Positions 56,496 through 64,000 of a DNA stretch of 64,000 bases are shown in pieces. A model generated the notes under the pieces. That model saw only the letters and a program-made list of their open reading frames with translations. It did no database searches and was not told the DNA's origin. The stretch comes from Malachius bipustulatus (lineage: Eukaryota; Arthropoda; Insecta; Coleoptera; Melyridae). Positions within the stretch are counted from its first letter, which is position 1. Each line of letters opens with the position of its first letter. The stretch spans positions 13,120,858 through 13,184,857 of the forward strand of contig OU342633.1 in the NCBI GenBank assembly GCA_910589415.1, written 5' to 3'. The translations under genes and the position numbers were made by a program.

Positions 56496-56880
56496 GTAGA
56501 AAGCAAGCTTTACAGTTTCAGTTCCAAATAAACCTTTATAGTAGGTATATATGGAACACTGATAATATTTTTAAAACTTTAACGACAGTATAGGGACTTG
56601 TACAAGAGTAAAGGCAAATGAAATATTCGTTCCATATAACCACCTTTATTGTAGAAAAGTACAAAATCAATCTTAATTCTCACAAATTTAAACTTAACAA
56701 TGTATAATTTTAAAACAACCAACGTATAAAAAAATAAATAAATATATTTTCTTCCTAATTATTACCAAGTATGTAAAAAAATATAGAGTTTACACTTATA
56801 AAAAAATATATAAATTTCCAATATACAACAACATAAACATTATAACTCTTCAAAAATAAAATGAGGCACTTGCAAAAGAA

Positions 56881-58005
56881 CTATTTTTCAAAAATATCAT
56901 TTTGAAAAGTATGAACTCCCCTAACAATTGATGGTTTGAGCAAAACAAATGTAATTTGATGAAGTTTCACAACATTTTTGTCCTCTACATCGGGGAATAT
57001 AAAAACATTTTTTTTTCCTGTATAATTCCTTAAGCAGCTAACAGTAATTTTTTCTTTTCCTATTTTTATAATTTTTGCAACAAATTCTTTCGTTATTTGT
57101 TTTTTACAGCCTTCGTTATATATAAAATTAACAATAACAAAATCCTCTTCCATTATATCACATGGTTTCACAACAGGTTTTCGGACGGGCATAGGTGGTT
57201 CCTCTGCTTGCTCACTAAAATCGAGTTTTTCCACAAAAGAGTCATCTGTTTCATCTTCTGATATTTCAACTTCTATTTCAGCATTTTGGATGGCTGATAC
57301 AGATGGTTGGTCTTCACCAACTTTGTTTTTAATGTTGCAAGTTTCAATGTCTGTTGATGAAATTCCTTTCCCAGGGGGAACATGAAGTTTTCTTCTACGA
57401 CTGATTGTAGCAGGATTCTTTTCGATTCTAGTGACATCTTGCATTATCGATATGAAACTGCTTCTCATGGCGTTTTCTTCTACGACATCTTCTGGCACAC
57501 CTTTTGGGATTAATTTGTCCAAAACTTTTTTTGAATTTATGGGTATGATCCCGCTGGCTAAGAAACCAGAAATTATGTTTTGTCTTATATTCTCTAGACC
57601 TGATTCCAAAGTCTCGCGTAACAGAGTTGGAAACAACGTCTTGGGCAACACACCTTTATTCGAGCTTTTCCATTTAGTCAGTTTTTGCCGCCACCATAAT
57701 TTCATAGATCGAAACACCGCCACATCTAATGGCTGGCAAAGATGGGTGCTATTTGGTGGCAATAATACGAAGCTAATGTTGTTCTCTTCGCATAATTTTA
57801 ATACATTAAATGACAAGTGGCTGCCCAAATTATCACCAATGATAACTTTTTTTCCAGGTTTTCTCGAAGGTAGGGCAGAGCCACCTGATTAAACCAGTCT
57901 TCGTATATATTCGCATCGAACCATCCTGAAACTGACCTATTATAGAAAGCACCAGCTGGGCCGCCCTGCATCCATTCTGGGTATAAATGTTTCGACTTGT
58001 AGACT
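56881..58005 (-). pseudogene. pogo-like transposase, C-terminal half
   Basis: Beyond the MITE it resumes with VYKSKHLYPEWMQGGPAGAF and ANIYEDWFNQVALPYL. A run of A residues near 57855 shifts the frame by one before VIIGDNLGSHLSFNV, the second catalytic Asp. STHLCQPLDVAVFRSMKLWW follows with the third. An acidic linker and a 60-residue tail ending in FIFPDVEDKNVVKLHQITFV complete it. All three catalytic Asp residues survive, but the MITE and the frameshift inactivate this copy. Confidence 0.87.
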
Positions 58006-58006
58006 A

Positions 58007-58859
58007 TACAGGGTACGTCATTGATATGGGAAAGCTCGATTGCACCTACACCATTAAAGATATCGAAATGAACCAAAAAGGGCTGTAAATGGGAGGGTAA
58101 AGTGCAGTTTGTAAAATTATTTTCAGATACACAGGATGGCCCAATATCGCTGTACGCCATACAACTTTGTTATTTTAAATAGGACACCCTGTATATTATT
58201 ACCTTTTCAGATTATTTGAGAAAAGTAAAAAAGAATGGTTTGTAAAGTTGAAGTTTGTAATGAGCGATTTATGAGTTATAAACAAATGAAAATCGCGATT
58301 TTTCATTTACAAAGCAGCTTATATTGAAAACGGCTCGAGATATGGAAAAACGGTTTACATGTTCCTATCTTAACTTTTCAAGCGGTATCCTATTGGATGG
58401 ATGAAATTTTTATACAGAGTGGTAAAAAATTTGATTATTTTCATCACCCGGTATAAAAATTTCAGCTACATGATAGGATACCAAATTAAAAATTAAGATA
58501 GGGACACGTAAACCGTTTTTCCATATCTCGAGCCGTTTTCAATATAAGTTGCTTTGAAAATGAAAAATCGCGATTTTCATTTGTTTATAACTCATAAATT
58601 GCTCATTACAAACTTCAACTTTACAAACCATTCTTTTTTACTTTTCTCAAACAATATGAAAATGTACTAATATAGAGGGTGTCCTATTTAAAATAACAAA
58701 GTTGTATGGCGTACAGCGGTATTGGGCCATCCTGTGTATCTGAAAATAATTTTACAAACTGCACTTTACCCTCCCATTTACAGCACTTTTTGGTTCATTT
58801 CGATATCTTTAATGGTGTAGGTGCAATCGAGCTTTCCCATATCAATGACTTACCCTGTA
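58007..58859. mobile_element. Palindromic MITE inside the pogo transposase
   Basis: Ends TACAGGGTACGTCATTGATA and ATCAATGACTTACCCTGTA; TA flanks at 58005-58006 and 58860-58861. Same family as 27077-27929, with shared arm text CGATATCTTTAATGGTGTAG. It splits the pogo gene between the first and second catalytic residues. Confidence 0.92.
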
Positions 58860-59527
58860 TAAGGAGGGAGAAGATCTCCGTTTCTAGAACAAGCAAACAT
58901 CACCGATGTAGATGATTTTGAGGAGTCTAAAATTCTGCTAGCATGTTTGCTTCCACGCCTTACCAACACTTTTATATTGCCGGGATCATCAGTAAAATTT
59001 GTTTCGTCATAATTGACGATATTCTCAGGTGGTACACCATCAAGTGTAGCGGCCAGTTCAGAGAAGTATTCCGTAATTATTTCAGGGCTTAGTTGAGCTC
59101 TAACTCTTTTTATGTTCTCGCAGTTTCTTTTAGAAAGCTGTTGATTTCTTGCCATAAATGATCGGCACCATTCTTCTCCTGGTACATTTTCCTTAAAAAA
59201 TGGTATTTTTACGCCTTTTCGGTTTAAATAATCCTTCACAAAATTTTTTAAAGCCTTATCAGTAAAAGGATACCCGAAATCCACAGCAGCGATCATAGCT
59301 TTCACGATTTTCTCTTCTTCCAATTTGTTAAGGACAGGAGGTTTTCCCAACCTATCGCTATTCATTCCTTTAAATCTTCGGAAAATTGTAGTTTTTGGAA
59401 CCTGATATCGTTCAGCTGCTTTTGACGTTCTGTCATTTGCTACAGCAATTAACGCCCTTTCCAAATTATTTAAACTGTAATTTCTACGGTAGGCGGTACC
59501 TGGCTTGTGTATATGATGCCTGGGCAT
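58860..59527 (-). pseudogene. pogo-like transposase, N-terminal half
   Basis: The start MPRHHIHKPGTAYRRNYSLN is followed by a psq-type helix-turn-helix (RTSKAAERYQVPKTTIFRRF). A CENP-B-like second DNA-binding region comes next (LEEEKIVKAMIAAVDFGYPF, GEEWCRSFMARN). The DDE domain opens with NIVNYDETNFTDDPG, which carries the first catalytic Asp, then STSVMFACSRNGDLLPP. The frame is cut at 58859 by the palindromic MITE. Confidence 0.88.
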
Positions 59528-59940
59528 TGTTCCATATAACCCTGAAAAATTCGCCCTTTCTTTAAAAATTTGATATTAAACTCAATTAACATTTCAACAA
59601 TGAAGCAGTTTCACGAATAGGTTTTGAAGGTTATATACTATCATTTTCAATTATATATCAAGGTAATTTTATTTTAGTCATAGATGAGATAGGTGAAACT
59701 ACTTGCAGTATCGGTACAATGACGCAACATTACATAAAAGTATTAGATTTTTTTAAACTTACCAAATTTCGTACTCACAAAAATAAACACACACGTGCAC
59801 TTGGTGGACTTATAGTTACCGACTGAATGATATTTGAGGTTATTTTGTTGTGCCTATAGCGAACTAGCGCGCGAATTTTAAACCTGTGTCGTAAAATTCC
59901 ATATAACCCAGGTAGTTCCATATATACCCAGTTGACGGTA

Positions 59941-60311
59941 CTTCTTTCCAATGCATAAAATGTATCATTTGTTAAACACGAATCATTTTGTAAAGATTTC
60001 CAATGCCTAAGCCACTCCAAAAATTTATTCAAAAATAAAAAATTAGAATTGGATATATCAGATATTGGAATTGAAAAATTATTTCTCTTTACGGTACCTT
60101 TAATAGTGTTTTTTACATTAACAACATCCCACCATTGTCTAATTATTTTTAAAAATTCTGCTGTTTCGAAGCAATCAGAATTTGTCAACAAACCAGCAAT
60201 GGTACTTTCATGAAACACATTGTCAACATACTGTACGTTTTGTCTCTCAAAATTATTTGGGTAAATCGTTTTATAATTGAGACGATGACATTTTTTAAGA
60301 CTAAATTTTTT
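59941..60311 (-). pseudogene. P-like transposase, GTPase-insertion region up to the pogo insertion
   Basis: MFHESTIAGLL, FLKIIRQWWDVVNVKN and FLEWLRHWKSLQNDSCLTND match the middle of P-type transposases. The frame runs into the pogo terminal repeat at 59938, and its last P residues (TFYALERST) continue in frame at 54812 on the other side of the insert. Confidence 0.83.
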
Positions 60312-60351
60312 TCTGCCTCATAAAATAGTTTTAGATGTTCAAAATTCAAAA

Positions 60352-61488
60352 CTAGCATGCCTTAATTTTGTAGTCTTGGAAATCAGGATATACAAAGGTT
60401 TTCATGTAATTTTTTAAATTAATCCAATTATTTCGTATGCATTTGAATATATGCACAGTATCATGTGTCAAAAATATTTCTTCTTTATTGAAATCAGGGT
60501 TAGGATTGGGAAAACTGCATGAATTAGATAACTGACGGTACATATTTTGATTTAGCTTACTGTTATCCGCAATAACAGCTAAAACTTTGAAATCTTGTTT
60601 TTGTAAAAATGTTATTACATCTAATACAAGTGTTTTTAATTCAGCGCCTGTCATCCCATTTACGGGATATAGCTTAATAATTTCTTTAAAATGCCCAAAT
60701 GGGGAAGATATCATAAAACTTTGTATAGTTTTAGCAAGTGCATTTGAATTTTTTGCCTGCCCTAATAACTCATTTGATTTATACTGCAAACTTTTAGTTA
60801 TATATACTTCGTCAATTAATAAGCATATAAATTTCTCTCGTTGTTGCAAGCTTTTTGAGACTGTCGATAAATAATGCTGATCTGACTCAAGATTGTCATC
60901 TGGCTTAATATTAAACTTCGATGATAAATCCTGGAGATATCTTTTATGTGGTAAACGAAGAAAATCTTTCAAAAGACTGTAACAGGATGACGAATGTGAA
61001 AAAATTATAAATGAAAATAAAATTGTATCCGGAGAGTATAAGAACCGTTTTGAAGATAAATTATTTATCTGATCTAGTAGGACAAAAAAAAAAGTTTTTG
61101 TTTTATCGCTTGTGTTGCCTATTAATATTAGCTGTTTTACATAAAAACTAATTCTCTCAATGTAAAATTTACCTGTCTTCTCACCTAGATTGCTTTTGTT
61201 GCCTTCAACGTTCTTATGTCGAGACAAAATATTTATAGCCTGTGACCACTTGCAAAGTTTTTAATCGTAACCCACAATCCACTTCAAATCACTCACACTT
61301 AATTTATTTCCTCCCACATATACACTGATATTCATGTCTGAATTAATAATAATACTAGATGTTACTGCGAGACCACTGTCCAAAACAATTTCTTCTCTCA
61401 TAAAATTTAGCGTGTAAAAATATACGCAATGTGTAGTAACTTTTGCACACCATTCACCTAAATTAAGTCTCTTAGGAAATTCTTCCAC
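60352..61488 (-). pseudogene. P-like transposase, leader and RNase H-like catalytic region
   Basis: 61488-61261 (MEEFPKRLNLGEWCAKVTTH) ends with a stop. 61227-60352 then gives LPHKRYLQDLSSKFNIKPDD, the catalytic strand FICLLIDEVYITKSLQYKSN with the first Asp, GAELKTLVLDVITFLQKQDF, VLAVIADNSKLNQNMYRQLS and HDTVHIFKCIRNNW. These are the RNase H-like blocks of THAP9/P transposases. Two breaks in about 1.1 kb make it inactive. Confidence 0.85.
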
Positions 61489-61505
61489 GAAGTTATCGAA
61501 ACTGA

Positions 61506-61931
61506 CTATTTTGTCATTGAAAAAAAATTAATTATAATTTCTTCTTGTCCTGCAATTACAGTTTGTCTTCTTGCTTCAGGGTCTTTTCGAGGCTCCACCT
61601 GTTTCTTTGTTAAATACTTCGGTAAATTTTCAAATATAGATGGAACAGCACCTTTCTTCAATTGGGGATTTCTCAATAGTAACTGTTTTGTTTCACCACC
61701 TTCTGCTTCCCGAAACAGTTGATATTTTATTATATCCTCTTCTTTGAAATGTTTTATACAAACAGCACTATATGATGATGGAGTCCAATCCGCTCGATGA
61801 ATTGATCGATTCCATACTTCATTTTGTTCTTCATCTTTTGGAAAAGAGAATGTGGTAACAGATGGTTCGCCACATTTCAATGTATTTTTATAATTTGAAG
61901 AGCACCCTGGTACGCTGCACTTTCGTGGCAT
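61506..61931 (-). pseudogene. P-like transposase, THAP DNA-binding domain
   Basis: MPRKCSVPGCSSNYKN starts a THAP zinc finger: C-x4-C at residues 5 and 10, Trp in EVWNRSIHRADW, then C-x2-H in SAVCIKHF, and the closing AVPSIF. This domain binds the transposon ends in P-type transposases. The frame ends at 61506 and a related frame resumes at 61488, so a frameshift probably separates the finger from the body. Confidence 0.88.
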
Positions 61932-61966
61932 CTAAAACGGTAAATTAATTACCAATTATTATTTAA

Positions 61967-64000
61967 CACTCTCGCCGCCAAGTGTATCATTTATGATACA
62001 CCATGGTGTCCCTCGTGCAGGCCAAGTGTATTATAAATGATACACCAAGTAGTCCTATTTTCATAACGTCGTTGTATCGAAACGAATACACGTATATGTA
62101 CATTTACACGCTAAAACGACAGGCCTGGCCTGGGAATGGACATTGTACTGCGAGTTTTGGCCTCCTGTCTATTTAAATTTTGTTATTTGTATTCATTACC
62201 TTGCAAGTACCTTTGGAAATACATTATGTATTTCCGAAGCTGTGACTGTGTGTTTGCTTACTTAGAAAGTCGGGACTAAAGATATATAGGAAGAGTTCGT
62301 TTAGTAAATTTTATTGTATTATATAGGTAATCAACCGGTAAATGAAACAAAAAAAAAAAAATTCTAATGCATTTTGTTGAAGCAATCTCTGCAGACGAAA
62401 GGAGTTCCATCGCAAGTGTCGCAAACAGTACCAACTTGTGATGGCATCTTCTTTCGGCCATCTACGATTTTACCATGTTTACCATATTTCCGGTAACATT
62501 CTGAACATCGGCCTCTCTTTTTCTGAGGATGAGCTATAAGATGATGAGGCTTTCTTTTAGTCGAAGCAATGTTTTCCTTTTTAGGGGAGAGTAGAGATTG
62601 TACTATTTTCTCTCTAAAGTCTGTTATTGTCAGCTTTGTTGGATTTACCGTATTTTTTGAGTACAAATAGTAAGCATTTACGACTGCAGTGCCCCATATA
62701 ATTTCTATCATAAGCTTTCTGTACCACTTAGTACATCTACGTAACGATGTATTATATGACGCTAGCTGGTCACTGACGTCAACAGAAAACTTGCCATCAT
62801 CATAATCTAAAACACATACTGGTTTTGTTACCTCCCTAGCAAATTTTGTCGTTATTGTTTTTGTTTCAGAGCCATGATGACAAGTTGTAAGCATGAATAC
62901 TTCTCGCTTGTCTTTCCATTTTAAAATTGTAATTCCTTCTTCAGATTCTTTGGCTATTATTCCACCCTTTTGAAGTCTGGCAGTTTTTATTTCATGCGGA
63001 ATAAATTTCTTATTTTTCCGCATTGTCCCAACTACATGCGTATTTGTCGAAAGTAGCCTTAGAGCTAAAGGTACACTGGTATAGAAGTTATCTATGTATA
63101 GAGTTCTCCCTTTATTTACTAAGTCCTTTATCAATTTCATCACAATATTTTCTGAAGCTGAATACTGGCCATCGGTTGAATCTTTGCCAATATAAACAGA
63201 CATGTTCCATGTGTAACCTTTACCTGTGCAGAGTTTGTACAATTTAATGCCGTATCGGTGTCGCTTTGTGGGTATGTACTGGCGGAAGCTCAGTCTTCCT
63301 CGCCAAGGGATCATTGTTTCGTCTATACATATTTTTTGTCCTGGCGTATAAGCACTTTGGAAGTTATTTATGAACTTTTGTAGAACATTTTCTATTTTAT
63401 GGAGACGATTTCCAGGGACAACTTCGTCATTATTGTTGAAATGCCAGAATTTTAGAAGGAGTTCAAACCTGTTCCGAGGCATTACATCTTTGGGAAGAGA
63501 AAAGGAATATAATTCATTGCGATTCCAATAATCGCTCAGCTTTGGAACTTTTACCAGTCCCATCCATCCGATCAAGCCAATAAAATATAATATTTCTTGT
63601 GGATCGGTAGGATTCCATTGATGCAGTCTTGAATTACCTGGCACATCACTTCTCTCTAAAATTTGTGTCGCATATAAATTAGTTTCATTGACCATGATAT
63701 TTATGATTTCTGGTGTAAGAAATAATTTGAAGTAGTCAATAGGCTCAGCCATTGCCAATATACCACTAACAGTTGGATCCATTCCACCAGTTCCCGAAAA
63801 CTGAAAATGCTGTTGGTTGCCAACAGGATCGGCCCATTTGACAACTGGATTGTTGGGACGTTGTCTTTGTGCTGGCTGCTGTGATGTTGAAGGTCTTGAG
63901 TCATCTGATGAACCCTGCATTGGTATTTCCACTTCTCTGGATGTTGATGAGATTGCATTTGATACTTCATCATTACTCTCGTCATTACTACTATCTTCAT
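61967..64000 (-). mobile_element. piggyBac element, 3' part, running off the window
   Basis: The end CACTCTCGCCGCCAAGTG abuts a TTAA at 61963-61966. Two subterminal palindromes follow: GTGTATCATTTATGATACAC (61981-62000) and GTGTATTATAAATGATACAC (62026-62045). A 300-bp UTR precedes the transposase stop. The other terminus and TTAA are beyond base 64000. Confidence 0.87.
62364..64000 (-). CDS. piggyBac transposase, C-terminal 545 codons, open
   Basis: The frame is open to the window edge with an acidic Ser-rich N-terminal region. The piggyBac domain contains CIDETMIPWRGRLSFRQYIP with the first catalytic Asp, TLYIDNFYTSVPLA with the second, and FSVDVSDQLASYNTSLRRCT with the third. The C-terminal cysteine-rich domain (CSECYRKYG...CDTCDGTPFVCRDCF) binds the terminal repeats in known piggyBac proteins. 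No stop or frameshift is seen, so this may be a potentially functional copy. It is a GTG/ATG-uncertain start because the true start lies outside. Confidence 0.93.
   Translation of the reverse strand, partial: EDSSNDESNDEVSNAISSTSREVEIPMQGSSDDSRPSTSQQPAQRQRPNNPVVKWADPVGNQQHFQFSGTGGMDPTVSGILAMAEPIDYFKLFLTPEIINIMVNETNLYATQILERSDVPGNSRLHQWNPTDPQEILYFIGLIGWMGLVKVPKLSDYWNRNELYSFSLPKDVMPRNRFELLLKFWHFNNNDEVVPGNRLHKIENVLQKFINNFQSAYTPGQKICIDETMIPWRGRLSFRQYIPTKRHRYGIKLYKLCTGKGYTWNMSVYIGKDSTDGQYSASENIVMKLIKDLVNKGRTLYIDNFYTSVPLALRLLSTNTHVVGTMRKNKKFIPHEIKTARLQKGGIIAKESEEGITILKWKDKREVFMLTTCHHGSETKTITTKFAREVTKPVCVLDYDDGKFSVDVSDQLASYNTSLRRCTKWYRKLMIEIIWGTAVVNAYYLYSKNTVNPTKLTITDFREKIVQSLLSPKKENIASTKRKPHHLIAHPQKKRGRCSECYRKYGKHGKIVDGRKKMPSQVGTVCDTCDGTPFVCRDCFNKMH

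Larger units (their letters stand above)
54815..59938 (-). mobile_element. pogo/Tigger-like transposon with TA duplication
   Basis: The left end CCGTCAACTGGGTATTTATG and right end CATATATACCCAGTTGACGG are inverted repeats of about 26 bp, flanked by TA at 54813-54814 and 59939-59940. A multi-exon-free transposase gene lies on the minus strand. A hAT MITE (55051-56495) and a palindromic MITE (58007-58859) are inserted in it. The repeated phrase GTTCCATATAACC in the subterminal regions may be transposase-binding sites. Confidence 0.87.
52391..61966 (-). mobile_element. P-element-like (THAP) transposon, interrupted by a LINE and a pogo element
   Basis: The order on the minus strand is THAP finger (61931-61506), leader and RNase H-like core (61488-60352), middle (60311-59941), then pogo element (59938-54815), P middle (54812-54651), LINE (54644-53057) and P C-terminus (53050-52391). 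Deleting each insert together with one copy of its target duplication rejoins open P sequence. A piggyBac element is inserted at TTAA 61963-61966, just 32 bp upstream of the THAP start codon. Terminal repeats of the P element are not identified. Confidence 0.85.

Overview
The window is insect nuclear DNA: AT-rich, intron-bearing and very dense in transposable elements (TEs). The only clear conserved host gene is Vps4, the ESCRT-III disassembly ATPase. It lies on the minus strand, and six coding exons (404 codons) are spread from 34189 down to 1184. Splice sites and phases agree at every junction. The last roughly 30 codons must lie beyond base 1. A second, weaker host-like gene, the first two exons of a THAP zinc-finger protein, starts at 38484 on the plus strand. 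I cannot name the species. The Penelope-like, piggyBac, pogo, hAT, P/THAP and Jockey/I-like elements and the many palindromic MITEs fit a large insect genome such as a beetle or bug.

Layout. 1-34 kb: the Vps4 introns (2.9, 7.6, 10.1, 0.07 and 11.1 kb) are packed with TE debris. This includes Penelope fragments, three or more LINE families, a tRNA-derived SINE, TIR MITEs, a piggyBac MITE and many long perfect-looking palindromes whose ends read TACAGGGTG/CACCCTGTA. 34-43 kb: Vps4 upstream region, the THAP-like exons, a duplicated TIR element and an inverted repeat containing TGACGTCA and a GC box. 43-46 kb: a locally GC-rich possible LTR and relics of piggyBac and of another transposase. 46-51.5 kb: two kilobase-scale palindromes flanking a decayed hAT transposase with a BED finger. 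52-62 kb: a P-element-like THAP transposase split by a LINE and by a pogo/Tigger element. The pogo element itself carries a hAT MITE and two palindromic MITEs, giving up to four nesting levels with target-site duplications still visible. 62-64 kb: the 3' end of a piggyBac element with an open transposase frame running off the window.

The most notable signals are several hammerhead self-cleaving ribozyme motifs, in two orientations and in at least three unrelated repeat contexts. Also notable are the layered palindromes, which would fold into hairpins with stems of several hundred base pairs inside Vps4 pre-mRNA. Apart from Vps4 and the candidate THAP gene, every recognisable reading frame belongs to mobile DNA, so there is no operon-like cooperation between genes. 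The biology here is TE accumulation around a housekeeping gene.
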